From MGR-bin208 sp043779285 (GTDB lineage: Bacteria > Bacteroidota > Bacteroidia > Chitinophagales > Chitinophagaceae), in the NCBI GenBank assembly GCA_043779285.1, contig JAYWEL010000174.1:1-20946 (forward strand): DNA of 20,946 bases. Direction: 5' to 3'. Made by a program: the position numbers and the translations under genes. The notes under the pieces were generated by a model, which did no database searches, was not told the DNA's origin, and saw only the letters and a list, made by a program, of their open reading frames with translations. Below are positions 1 through 7,921 of the stretch, piece by piece. Numbering within the stretch: the first letter of the stretch is position 1; the number at the start of each line of letters is the position of its first letter.

Positions 1-12
1 TTTTCTGCGGTA

Positions 13-95
13 TAATACCATCTAAGATTTACACATAGTCCCTGCCCGTCCGGTCAGGCGGGCGTTGGACTATTTAGTAAATCAAGATGGTATTA
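13..95. repeat. 83-nt imperfect palindromic hairpin element
   Basis: Two arms of 29 nt (13-41 and 67-95) are reverse complements apart from a few mismatches and single-base bulges; both outer ends read TAATACCATCT. Inside them a second GC-rich stem pairs GCCCG (44-48) with CGGGC (59-63) around a ten-base loop. The GC-rich core contrasts sharply with the A/T-rich surroundings. It could be a small dispersed repeat (MITE or REP-like), or a transcription-terminating or processing hairpin of a gene left of the window. The element type is inference. Confidence 0.6.
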
Positions 96-297
96 CTTAT
101 TCAATGTTCTTATGCTGAAGCAACGTTGAAGTTTCATGGTGTGTTAGTTTAATAGACTGCGTTATTAAAAATACGGGGAAAAGTTAATGGCTTTGTTGGC
201 AAAAATCAATATTTTTTAATCAATATTTAACGATATATTTCTTTTATATGTATAAATTCTTGATATTTAAAAAAATTTTCAATTTTCATTTTTAATT

Positions 298-318
298 AAA
301 CTTTAAACTTTAAACTTT
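298..318 (+). repeat. Triple AAACTTT heptamer repeat abutting the receptor start codon
   Basis: Three perfect, uninterrupted copies of AAACTTT occupy the 21 bases immediately before the ATG at 319. They lie in the expected 5' untranslated region, where the ribosome first contacts the message. Copy-number change would move upstream signals by 7 bases without altering the reading frame of the protein. Confidence 0.7.
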
Positions 319-3108
319 ATGAGAAAGTTAGCTGGTTTTTCGGGGCTATTCCTATTCGGAATTTTAGCTCCATTTTTATTGGTTGCACAGGCAAATCTTT
401 CGGGTTCGGTTAAAGGAAAAGGTGCTTCTCTTTCCGGAGCAAGTATCAGTGCCCGTCCTACCGGTAAAGGAACGACTGCTAATGATGAAGGAAATTATTC
501 CTTGAAATTAGCTGCAGGTACTTACAATGTAACCTATTCATATGCTGGTTTTGTGTCACAAACTGTTAATGTAACCCTTACTGATGGCGAACAAAAAAAG
601 CAGGATGTTGATTTAAAAGAAGATGTTGCTGGAATGGGAGAAGTTGTTGTTACTGGTTCACGTTCTTTACCAAGAACGTCTGTAAATACACCTTTGCCAA
701 TTGATGTAATATCTGCAGCTGAATTAAAAACAACTGCACAAACTTCATTTGATAAGCAATTGATGTACCGTGTTCCATCATTCAATACCGTGAACACACC
801 GGTAAATGATGCAACTACTTTATTGGATCCTTATGAAATCAGAAATCTTGGACCTAGCCGTACGTTGGTTTTGATTAATGGGAAACGTAAAAACTTAAGT
901 TCATTACTGTATGTACAGTTCTCTCCAGGAAGAGGAGAAACAGGTGCGGATCTTTCCGGTATTCCGGTAGATGCGATAAAAAGAGTAGAGATTTTACGAG
1001 ATGGTGCTTCGGCACAATATGGTTCAGATGCCATTGCCGGTGTTATGAACGTAATATTAAAAGACCGGTATCAGTATAGTTCTCTTACTTTGAATGGAGG
1101 TGTTACCGCAAAGGGTGATGGTGGTAACTATGGAGTAGCTTATAATGGTGGTTCAAATATTGGCGACAATGGATTTGTAAACTATACCATTGATTTCAGC
1201 CAGCAGAACAACGCAATTCGTTCTGGAATTATTCACAGGCCAACAGAGAAGGCCATTTTTGGAGGTTCTCCATCATCGAATGCTGCGATAGATGCTTACC
1301 TGAACAGATTTCCCACAGGTAATAACCTAAATGGTACAGGAGAAATATCTGCTGCCAAGTTTAATGTAAACTTTGGAATTCCAGTTGGAGAAACCGGACA
1401 ATTTTATGGCAATGCTGCTTTAGTTACAAAAAAAGTAATTAGTAATGCAAATTTCAGAACTCCGTATTGGAGAACGGATGCCGGACTTTTGCATACTAGA
1501 ATTCCAGGACAACCAAACTACACGGGTGGAACCAATACACTGTATGAAGGCTATTTGGGTTATATGCCAACTTTTGAAGGTGATTTGTTAGATCACAATA
1601 TGACTTTTGGGTTTAAAAACGTACGAAATGGTTGGAACCAGGATGTTAGTTTCACAAGTGGTTTTAATCAACAATTATACACCGTGAATAATACAGTGAA
1701 TCGTTCATTGGGAGCTGCAAGTCCAACTACGTTTAAACCTGGTGGTTATAGCTTTGCGCATATAGTTGGTAACTATGATGTTTCTAAATCATTAACCGAT
1801 AATTTCAGTGTGGCTTTTGGTACTGAGGTAAGAAAAGAAACCTATACTATTATTGCAGGAGATACGGCATCATATTCAAATGAAGGTGCAAACTCTTTCC
1901 CTGGTATACGTGCAGAAAATGGAAGAACAAATAGCCGTTACAACCTTGGTGCTTATGCAGACGCTACATATAATATTAATAAAGATTTTTTAATTAATGG
2001 AGCTATACGTGCGGAAGATTATAGTGATTTTGGAAGTGCATTTGTTTGGAAATTCTCTACCCGTCATAAAATAGCTGGTGATAAAGCAGTGATCAGAGCT
2101 TCTGCCTCTTCTGGTTTCAGAGCTCCTACATTACACCAGATTTATGCACAATCAACACAGGCATCTTTCGCTGGTGGAACAATTGTTCTTTCTGGATTAT
2201 TTAATAATATAAGCAAACAGGCTTTTGCATTAGGTATTCCATTATTGAAACCAGAAAAATCGGATAACATTGCTTTTGGTCTTGGTTTAACTCCTACCAA
2301 AAATCTGAGCATTACATTAGATTACTATAATATTACTATCCGCGACAGAATAGTTTATAGCTCCTCTATAACCACTGACGACAAGTCTTTAGCAAATCCA
2401 ACTACCGCTCTTGGTAAAATTTTGAAAGGAAATGCTGTTGGTGCCGGAAATTATGAATTAGAAAGTGTTCAGTTCTTTATCAATGGTATTAAAACTAGAA
2501 CACAAGGATTGGATATTGTTGCCAATTATAAGAATATCAGCGTAGGTTCAGGCAGACTTGCTGTAAATATTGCCGGTAACTATACCTTTAGTAATGAGAT
2601 CATCGGATCACCAAATGAACCTGCTGCAATCAAAGCAGCCGGTGCAACAATCTTAAGTTCGCAAATCAGATCGCTTTTAACCGAAAGCCGTCCATTATAT
2701 AAATTTGTTTTCGGATTCGATTATAGCCTGAATAAGTTTGGTGTAAGTTTAAACAATACTTTATTTGGACCAACCAAATTCCAGGATCTGGATAATGGTG
2801 GTGGAGATATGGAAAATATCAAACAGGTGTTTAAAGCGGCAGTTGTTACCGACCTGAATTTAGGTTACAGCTTTACCGATAAAATTTCATTTAATATAGC
2901 CGTGAATAATTTATTCGATATTCTTCCTAAATGGAATTTAGAAGCAATAAATCCAGCAGGGCAGGCTGTATTGAATAATACTGCAGGTAGAGAATTATTG
3001 GAAGGATTTTTGTCTTTCAGTGGACGTTACCGGATTTTGGGTTACAACGGTTCTCAATTCAGTCAATTGGGTACTATGTTCCAGAGTTCTTTAGTATTTA
3101 AATTTTAA
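319..3108 (+). CDS. TonB-dependent outer-membrane receptor
   Basis: This is a 929-aa outer-membrane transporter of the TonB-dependent receptor family, which imports ligands such as metal chelates, vitamins or glycans using energy from TonB-ExbB-ExbD. Residues 1-25 form a signal peptide (MRK, hydrophobic core, cut near VAQA). Residues 26-100 look like the carboxypeptidase-regulatory-like beta-sandwich common at the N-terminus of Bacteroidota receptors. Residues about 105-250 are the plug, with GEVVVTGSR, RNLGPSRTLVLINGKR and VEILRDGASAQYGSDAIAGV. The remainder is the beta-barrel, ending in the aromatic residue typical of BAM substrates (VFKF). The plug wording resembles the 'RxLGxxRTLVLxNGRR' receptor group rather than SusC, and no susD gene follows. 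The ligand cannot be named. A strong terminator closes the gene, so it appears monocistronic apart from possible readthrough into the methyltransferases. Confidence 0.95.
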   Translation: MRKLAGFSGLFLFGILAPFLLVAQANLSGSVKGKGASLSGASISARPTGKGTTANDEGNYSLKLAAGTYNVTYSYAGFVSQTVNVTLTDGEQKKQDVDLKEDVAGMGEVVVTGSRSLPRTSVNTPLPIDVISAAELKTTAQTSFDKQLMYRVPSFNTVNTPVNDATTLLDPYEIRNLGPSRTLVLINGKRKNLSSLLYVQFSPGRGETGADLSGIPVDAIKRVEILRDGASAQYGSDAIAGVMNVILKDRYQYSSLTLNGGVTAKGDGGNYGVAYNGGSNIGDNGFVNYTIDFSQQNNAIRSGIIHRPTEKAIFGGSPSSNAAIDAYLNRFPTGNNLNGTGEISAAKFNVNFGIPVGETGQFYGNAALVTKKVISNANFRTPYWRTDAGLLHTRIPGQPNYTGGTNTLYEGYLGYMPTFEGDLLDHNMTFGFKNVRNGWNQDVSFTSGFNQQLYTVNNTVNRSLGAASPTTFKPGGYSFAHIVGNYDVSKSLTDNFSVAFGTEVRKETYTIIAGDTASYSNEGANSFPGIRAENGRTNSRYNLGAYADATYNINKDFLINGAIRAEDYSDFGSAFVWKFSTRHKIAGDKAVIRASASSGFRAPTLHQIYAQSTQASFAGGTIVLSGLFNNISKQAFALGIPLLKPEKSDNIAFGLGLTPTKNLSITLDYYNITIRDRIVYSSSITTDDKSLANPTTALGKILKGNAVGAGNYELESVQFFINGIKTRTQGLDIVANYKNISVGSGRLAVNIAGNYTFSNEIIGSPNEPAAIKAAGATILSSQIRSLLTESRPLYKFVFGFDYSLNKFGVSLNNTLFGPTKFQDLDNGGGDMENIKQVFKAAVVTDLNLGYSFTDKISFNIAVNNLFDILPKWNLEAINPAGQAVLNNTAGRELLEGFLSFSGRYRILGYNGSQFSQLGTMFQSSLVFKF

Positions 3109-3127
3109 GTAGATTCTAATTTTTTAT

Positions 3128-3160
3128 AAAGGGATGTGGTTTATATCACATCCCTTTTTT
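3128..3160 (+). terminator. Rho-independent terminator after the TonB-dependent receptor
   Basis: GGGATGTG (3131-3138) pairs perfectly with CACATCCC (3147-3154) around an eight-base loop. It is extended by AAA/TTT pairs and followed by a run of six T. It begins 20 bases after the receptor stop codon. An in-frame upstream ATG of the next gene (3134) lies inside this stem, which argues against its use as a start. Confidence 0.9.
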
Positions 3161-3166
3161 GTTGTA

Positions 3167-3925
3167 ATGTATAATATGTATCAAAGCTTTTCAGACTTGT
3201 ATGAGAAAATGTATCAGACTTTCATCAATTATGATGAAGAATATATTTATTATAGCGGAATATTGAAAGACTATCATCATCGTTCGCTTGTTGAACTAGG
3301 ATGCGGCACAGGAAGCCTTGCCAGCCATTTTATAAAAGAAGGTTATGATTATTCGGGACTTGATTTAAGTCCGGAGATGTTAGCTATTGCACAAAACAAA
3401 AACCCGGGCTCTGTGTTTATTCCCGGTGATATCCGAAGTTTTAAGTTAAAAGAAAAAACGGAATCATGTATCATGCCGGGTAGAACAATTAGTTATTTAC
3501 TTTCTAATCAAGAAGTAGTTGATTGTTTTAATTCAATTCATGAAAATTTGAAAAAAGAGGGCATATTTTGTTTTGATTGTATCGATGCAGAAAAATTTAT
3601 TCCAACTATTAATTTGGGAAAACAAATTCGCCATGAAGCTGAATTCAACAGTAAGAAATTCATTCGAAAAAGCTTTTGGTCACGGCCTGACAATGAAAGC
3701 AATTTATTTAAATGGAAAGCGGATTTTTTTGAAGAACATGAAAATGGCCATTTAAAAAAAATAGGAGAAGATGAATCAATACTCAGGACTTTTTCCAAAA
3801 ATGAAATTATTTTATTTTTGAAAAACTGTAATTTCAAGGTAGAAAAACTGGATGACCGACCATCTTATGCTTTTGAAACCTTTGTTGTAGTGGCTCAAAA
3901 AAATTTGGATTATGGCAATGTATGA
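3167..3925 (+). CDS. Class I SAM-dependent methyltransferase
   Basis: About 252 aa, with the Rossmann-like SAM-binding fold of class I methyltransferases. The glycine-rich motif I (VELGCGTGSL, about residues 42-51) is followed by the acidic ribose-binding loop (GLDLSPEMLAIA) and the GDIRSF segment (motif III region). The layout resembles the small methyltransferases related to sugar N-methyltransferases (TylM1/DesVI type), but that is a loose resemblance and the substrate is unknown. The frame is open from ATG 3134, but that codon lies inside the terminator stem. ATG 3167 (MYNMYQSF) or 3176 is therefore the more likely start. The 3' end overlaps the next methyltransferase gene by 14 bases, pointing to translational coupling. 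No promoter was recognised between the terminator and this gene, so expression may rely on readthrough. Confidence 0.85.
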   Translation: MYNMYQSFSDLYEKMYQTFINYDEEYIYYSGILKDYHHRSLVELGCGTGSLASHFIKEGYDYSGLDLSPEMLAIAQNKNPGSVFIPGDIRSFKLKEKTESCIMPGRTISYLLSNQEVVDCFNSIHENLKKEGIFCFDCIDAEKFIPTINLGKQIRHEAEFNSKKFIRKSFWSRPDNESNLFKWKADFFEEHENGHLKKIGEDESILRTFSKNEIILFLKNCNFKVEKLDDRPSYAFETFVVVAQKNLDYGNV

Positions 3926-4688
3926 TAATGAAAATACGGTTAGAGTTTCATTTGATTTGAATTATATAAGCGAGTACTTAATTCAGGCACAGTGGGCTGA
4001 ATTAATAGAACTTAAAAAAATCATTGCTGAAATTGCAATGCGGAATAACCGGCCAGTAACTATTCTGGACATTGGGATAGGTAATGCACGTATACCCAAA
4101 CATCTTTGCGGCATAAAAGAAATTTGGGATCAAATAGCTTATTATGATGGTACAGATAATGCTATGGCTTGTGTGGATATATCTACACAAGAAATGGGGA
4201 AATTAAACTTACAGAATAAAGTTGCTGCTCATTTTTTTGATGCCACAAAATTGGATCAATGGAAGAAAAAGCATGACATGATTATCACTACCTGGTTCAC
4301 CGCGGGGAATTTTTATCCCGATGATTTCTCATTTGATCACTATAAAGATTCGGGTAAAAGATTGGATCTCATAACCAATCAAAAGTTCTCTTCGATATTC
4401 CAAAATGCCTATGAACTTTTAAATGCGGGAGGCGAAATTGTTCTTGGGGCCTGTTATATTGATAACGATGCAACAAGGAAAAAACAGGAAGAATCCTATT
4501 TGAAAATGGGAATGAATATTATTACCAGTCAGCACGACTCATTTACTGCTACCAAAGAAGGGTTTTGGTCTCAACGTTTTACGGAACAAAAACTCTATGA
4601 TTATTTAAATTGTATAGAACCTGCCAAAATAAGTTTTAAAAAATTAGATAGCTATGAATATGCCATGCAGGTGCGTATAAAGAAATAA
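3912..4688 (+). CDS. Second SAM-dependent methyltransferase, overlapping the first
   Basis: 258 aa. Residues 52-60 (LDIGIGNAR) fit motif I of class I methyltransferases. A later acidic residue (CVDIS) and the DMIITTWFTAGNF segment fit motifs II and IV, and LLNAGGEIVLGAC fits the post-motif strand. It is clearly diverged from its upstream partner, so the pair is not a simple recent duplication. Starts at ATG 3912 or 3918 are both possible; either overlaps the preceding stop codon (3923-3925). The two genes almost certainly form one operon and may modify the same or successive substrates. I do not recognise the substrate. A 137-base gap separates it from purA, which has its own promoter element. 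Confidence 0.8.
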   Translation: MAMYDNENTVRVSFDLNYISEYLIQAQWAELIELKKIIAEIAMRNNRPVTILDIGIGNARIPKHLCGIKEIWDQIAYYDGTDNAMACVDISTQEMGKLNLQNKVAAHFFDATKLDQWKKKHDMIITTWFTAGNFYPDDFSFDHYKDSGKRLDLITNQKFSSIFQNAYELLNAGGEIVLGACYIDNDATRKKQEESYLKMGMNIITSQHDSFTATKEGFWSQRFTEQKLYDYLNCIEPAKISFKKLDSYEYAMQVRIKK

Positions 4689-4790
4689 GTTTGAATATTT
4701 TATTATATTGGCTTACATAATAATAGGAGAATGTTGATAAAATAATTGCTTGTAGAAGAATAAAGCAAACTATTAATTCGCAGCATAACC

Positions 4791-4798
4791 TATTTTTG
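4791..4798 (+). promoter_or_regulatory. -7 promoter element (TAnnTTTG) of purA
   Basis: TATTTTTG exactly fits the Bacteroidota sigma-A -7 consensus TAnnTTTG and ends 27 bases before the purA ATG at 4826, implying a leader of about 20 nt. No TTTG -33 box is seen at the usual spacing. A TTG codon inside the element (4796) opens an 11-residue N-terminal extension of the frame. That extension would begin at the promoter itself and so cannot be translated from this transcript. Confidence 0.55.
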
Positions 4799-4825
4799 AC
4801 GTTCAATTACTGCACAATTCAATTT

Positions 4826-6097
4826 ATGGTAGATGTTATACTCGGCCTTCAATGGGGCGACGAAGGAAAAGGAAAGATTGTTGATTTTTTTGCCAAAGGA
4901 TATGATGTAATAGCCCGGTTTCAGGGTGGCCCGAATGCAGGCCATACATTGTATGTGGGCGATAAAAAAGTAGTATTGCATCAGATTCCATCCGGCGTTT
5001 TTCATGAAGGAAAAATTAATTTAATTGGCAATGGAGTTGTTCTGGATCCAATTACATTGAAAAAAGAATGTGATGTGGTTTCATCTTTTGGTGTGGATTT
5101 GAAAAAAAACCTGTTCATTGCCGAAAGAACTCATTTGATTCTTCCAACTCACCGGGCTTTGGATAAAGCTTCCGAGCATGCAAAAGGAACAGAAAAAATT
5201 GGCTCTACATTAAAAGGAATTGGGCCAACTTATATGGATAAAACGGGAAGAAACGGTTTACGGGTTGGTGATTTGTTTGACAAAAATTTTATGGCACAAT
5301 ATGAAAAATTGAAATTGAAACATCAGTTTTTATTAAATGCCCTTACTTTTGATGAAGACATCTCCGCATCAGAAAAAGAGTTTTTTGAAGCAGTAGACTA
5401 TTTAAAGACATTGAATATTGTAAATGGCGAATATTTTATTAATGGCCATATAAAAGCAGGAAAGAAAATATTGGCAGAAGGTGCGCAGGGTTCCATGTTG
5501 GATATTGATTTTGGAACCTTCCCCTTTGTTACTTCTTCAAATACTATATCTGCAGGTGTTTGTTCAGGTTTGGGCATCGCCCCACAGTATATTAAAGAGG
5601 TTATTGGTATTACGAAAGCATATTGTACACGGGTAGGAAGTGGTCCATTTCCAACTGAATTGGAAGATGAGACGGGAGAATTGCTTAGAAAAACGGGCAG
5701 TGAGTTTGGCGCCACTACAGGCCGGCCACGCAGATGTGGTTGGATTGACTTAGTTGCTTTGAACTTTGCTTGTATGATTAACGGGGTTACTCAAATTGTT
5801 ATGACTAAGGCAGACATCTTGGATGCATTTGAGGATTTAAATGTTTGTACATCTTATGTTGTAGATGGAAGAGAAACGAATGAAATGCCATTTGAAATAT
5901 CGAAAGCATTAATAGAACCGAAGTACAAAACATTTAAAGGTTGGAACAGAGACTGCACGGTATTGAAGACTGCTGATGAATTGCCAGAAAATATGCGGGA
6001 TTATGTTGATTTTATCAACAAGTACCTGAATGTAGAAATTAAGTATATCTCAAATGGACCAGGAAGAGAACAGGTAATAAATTTATTTTTAAAATAA
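4826..6097 (+). CDS. purA: Adenylosuccinate synthetase
   Basis: 423 aa, close to the 430 or so of the family. It joins IMP and aspartate with GTP hydrolysis to give adenylosuccinate, the first committed step of AMP synthesis, in the cytoplasm. The N-terminal GLQWGDEGKGK motif supplies the catalytic Asp12, and NAGHT supplies the catalytic His40. Further signatures are GSTLKGIGPTYMDKTGR, AEGAQGSMLDIDFGTFPFV, GSGPFPTEL and TTGRPRRCGWID, all in order and intact. ATG 4826 is chosen because homologues begin a few residues before this motif and because a -7 element lies just upstream. The gene leads a same-strand group with a small acidic protein and pabB, though the next gene probably has its own promoter. 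Confidence 0.97.
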   Translation: MVDVILGLQWGDEGKGKIVDFFAKGYDVIARFQGGPNAGHTLYVGDKKVVLHQIPSGVFHEGKINLIGNGVVLDPITLKKECDVVSSFGVDLKKNLFIAERTHLILPTHRALDKASEHAKGTEKIGSTLKGIGPTYMDKTGRNGLRVGDLFDKNFMAQYEKLKLKHQFLLNALTFDEDISASEKEFFEAVDYLKTLNIVNGEYFINGHIKAGKKILAEGAQGSMLDIDFGTFPFVTSSNTISAGVCSGLGIAPQYIKEVIGITKAYCTRVGSGPFPTELEDETGELLRKTGSEFGATTGRPRRCGWIDLVALNFACMINGVTQIVMTKADILDAFEDLNVCTSYVVDGRETNEMPFEISKALIEPKYKTFKGWNRDCTVLKTADELPENMRDYVDFINKYLNVEIKYISNGPGREQVINLFLK

Positions 6098-6108
6098 AGT
6101 GAAAAAAA

Positions 6109-6139
6109 TTTGGCAAGTTTTAATCTTCTTCTAAATTTT
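6109..6139 (+). promoter_or_regulatory. Candidate promoter TTTG-N19-TAAATTTT upstream of the acidic protein
   Basis: TTTG at 6109-6112 and TAAATTTT at 6132-6139 are 19 bases apart. This matches the Bacteroidota -33/-7 spacing, with one mismatch in the last base of TAnnTTTG. The predicted start would give a leader of about 35 nt before ATG 6181. The sequence is in A/T-rich DNA, so chance matches are possible. Confidence 0.4.
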
Positions 6140-6180
6140 ACACAAATAATCTTATCCAAACCATTAAAGTAAAATCTGAT

Positions 6181-6579
6181 ATGGAACTAATCGCAACGGA
6201 GGAGACATTTTCTATAGATGAAATAATTTCATCTATTACAAATCAAGGAATTGAAGCGGATTGTATAAAAAAAGAAAATGCTTTTTGTTTAAATGAAAAA
6301 CTAGTCGTTTCTGCAGCCAAGAAAAAGAAAGGGGAAGATGAAGATGAAGAAGACGATGATTTGGAAGATGATAACGATGATAAAAAAGACGACTGGGATG
6401 CGGTAGAAGAAGAGGACAACTGGGACCCGGATTTTGATGAGTTCGATGCGCCTAAATCAAAAGTAAAAAAAATAGGCAAAAAGAAGGAGGATGATGTTGA
6501 AGAAGAATTCAATTTTGAAGATGATCTAAAAGAGGATGATGATGACCTTTTTGCAGATGATGAAGAAGATGATTATTAA
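6181..6579 (+). CDS. Small, highly acidic low-complexity protein
   Basis: 132 aa. Residues 1-46 form an ordinary, probably folded or helical segment (MELIATEETFSIDEIISSI). From residue 47 the chain is almost only Asp and Glu broken by short lysine blocks (AAKKKKGEDEDEEDDD, KKIGKKKEDD) and single Trp and Phe residues, and it ends DDEEDDY. There is no signal peptide or membrane segment, so it is probably cytosolic. The acidic tail recalls nucleic-acid mimics such as the delta subunit of Firmicutes RNA polymerase, but no homology is claimed. It sits 83 bases after purA and 18 bases before pabB on the same strand. The biased codons could inflate the apparent coding signal. However, a normal start, a non-repetitive N-terminus and tight spacing to pabB support a real gene. 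Function unknown. Confidence 0.75.
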   Translation: MELIATEETFSIDEIISSITNQGIEADCIKKENAFCLNEKLVVSAAKKKKGEDEDEEDDDLEDDNDDKKDDWDAVEEEDNWDPDFDEFDAPKSKVKKIGKKKEDDVEEEFNFEDDLKEDDDDLFADDEEDDY

Positions 6580-6597
6580 TGCTTTTATAAATTCATT

Positions 6598-7890
6598 TTG
6601 AATCAATCATTGAGTACTGTCAGTACATTTCCCATTAGTGATTTTGAAATGGTAAAAATAAAAATGTTGATCTGGGCAAACCGGTTCAACATTTTTTGTT
6701 TTCTGGATAATCAACATTATGCAATGCTGCCACATTCCAAGGAATGTTTACTTGCAGCTGGTTCATCAGATATGTATGAGCCCCAAAAAGGGCAGGCATT
6801 GCTACATTTGCAGGATTGGCTTGATCATAAAAAAGGTTGGGTTTTTGGGCATCTTGGATACGATTTGAAAAATGAAATTGAATTGCTCAGTTCTAATAAT
6901 CCCGATGCCATTCTTTTCCCAGACATATTTTTTTTCCGGCCAAAATTAGTGGTACAGCTCAATGATAAAGAAATCATCATTGAAAGCAGTGTAGATCCTG
7001 CATTAATTTTCAAGGAAATTCTATCAGAGGAAAATGAACAGCAGTATGGGAAAAAGGATATTGAAATAAAGTCGAGAATTGAAAAGAAAGAGTATGTGTC
7101 GATCATTAATAAATTGAAAGAGCATATTCGAAGAGGTGATTGTTACGAAATAAATTTCTGTATGGAGTTTTATAGCGAAAGTACTTCCATTGATCCGGTT
7201 CATGTGTATCAAAAACTGAGTCAGCATTCTCCGAATCCTTTTTCGGCATTTTATAAGCTGCAGGATAAATTTTTAATTTGTGCAAGCCCGGAACGGTATC
7301 TTAAAAAAGAAGGAAGCAAAATTTTATCGCAACCTATAAAAGGAACTGCTGTTAGGCAAATTAATAATGAAGCTGCAGATCGTATAAACAAATCAGCTCT
7401 ACAACAAAGTGCAAAAGAAAAAGCTGAAAACGTAATGATAGTTGATCTGGTAAGAAATGATCTTTCAAAAATTTGTGTAGCAGGAACTGTACAGGTAGAC
7501 GAACTATTTGGAGTTTATTCTTTTCCGCAGGTTCATCAAATGATTTCTACAATTAGTGGGGAATTGGAAAAAAACATTTCGTTTTCAGAAATTATCAGAG
7601 CCACATTCCCGATGGGCTCCATGACCGGGGCACCCAAAAAAAGAGTAATGGAGTTGATAGAAAAGTATGAAAAAACGAAACGGGGCATTTTTTCAGGCGC
7701 AGTAGGATATATAAACCCGGAGGGGGACTTTGATTTCAATGTTGTAATCCGGAGTATCATGTATAATCAATCAGCAGAATATCTGTCTTATCAAGCCGGT
7801 TCTGGTATTACCTTTCAATGCAATGCAGAAGATGAATGGGAGGAGTGTCTGTCAAAAGTAGCTACAATAAAAAAGCTGTTGACAGAATAA
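6598..7890 (+). CDS. pabB: Aminodeoxychorismate synthase component I
   Basis: 430 aa, the chorismate-binding subunit that converts chorismate and ammonia to 4-amino-4-deoxychorismate on the folate (p-aminobenzoate) route. The C-terminal chorismate-binding domain is complete: GDCYEINFCMEF, SPERYL, PIKGTAVR, VDLVRNDLSKI, PMGSMTGAPKKRVMELI and YQAGSGITF. The lysine in PIKGT (about residue 248) is the hallmark of PabB, where anthranilate synthase has PIAGT. The start is taken as TTG 6598, because the segment TFPISDFEMVKIK reads as part of the N-terminal domain. ATG 6649 is the alternative and would remove 17 residues. A fused glutaminase or lyase domain is absent, so PabA and PabC must be elsewhere. 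The stop codon lies in the loop of a bidirectional terminator. Confidence 0.93.
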   Translation: MNQSLSTVSTFPISDFEMVKIKMLIWANRFNIFCFLDNQHYAMLPHSKECLLAAGSSDMYEPQKGQALLHLQDWLDHKKGWVFGHLGYDLKNEIELLSSNNPDAILFPDIFFFRPKLVVQLNDKEIIIESSVDPALIFKEILSEENEQQYGKKDIEIKSRIEKKEYVSIINKLKEHIRRGDCYEINFCMEFYSESTSIDPVHVYQKLSQHSPNPFSAFYKLQDKFLICASPERYLKKEGSKILSQPIKGTAVRQINNEAADRINKSALQQSAKEKAENVMIVDLVRNDLSKICVAGTVQVDELFGVYSFPQVHQMISTISGELEKNISFSEIIRATFPMGSMTGAPKKRVMELIEKYEKTKRGIFSGAVGYINPEGDFDFNVVIRSIMYNQSAEYLSYQAGSGITFQCNAEDEWEECLSKVATIKKLLTE

Positions 7891-7905
7891 TCAACAGCTT
7901 TTTTT
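7869..7905. terminator. Bidirectional terminator between convergent pabB and the lytic transglycosylase
   Basis: AAAAAAGCTGTTGA (7869-7882) pairs with TCAACAGCTTTTTT starting at 7891, around an eight-base loop. The A-run on one side and T-run on the other make it usable from both strands. The pabB stop codon TAA (7888-7890) is in the loop. The minus-strand gene ends at 7922. Confidence 0.9.
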
Positions 7906-7921
7906 ATAAAAATATAGTGAT

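Larger units (their letters stand above)
1..318. other. Non-coding leader upstream of the TonB-dependent receptor
   Basis: No coding region is visible in these 318 bases. They hold a long imperfect hairpin (13-95, listed separately) and an 11-base direct repeat AATCAATATTT at 204-214 and 218-228, a 14-base period that could be a protein-binding site. Next to the start codon is a triple AAACTTT heptamer (298-318). The rest is strongly A/T-rich. No complete TTTG / TAnnTTTG promoter with proper spacing was found. TATATTTC at 234-241 is one base off the -7 consensus and is only a weak candidate. No Shine-Dalgarno-like sequence precedes the ATG, as is common in Bacteroidota. Confidence 0.6.

Noticed and set aside
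319..3108. Receptor as SusC of a polysaccharide-utilisation locus
   Set aside because: No SusD-like gene, glycoside hydrolase or sulfatase is adjacent, and the plug motif resembles another receptor group.
4796..4825. N-terminal extension of purA from TTG 4796
   Set aside because: The TTG lies within the TATTTTTG promoter element, and the conserved PurA N-terminus begins at ATG 4826.
6083..6099. Palindrome TTTATTTT-T-AAAATAAA at the purA stop codon as a terminator
   Set aside because: The stem is A/T only, hence weak, and no T-run follows.
6243..6512. 89-codon minus-strand frame, serine-rich
   Set aside because: It is the complement of GAT/GAA codons of the acidic protein, which read as Ser and Phe codons on the other strand.
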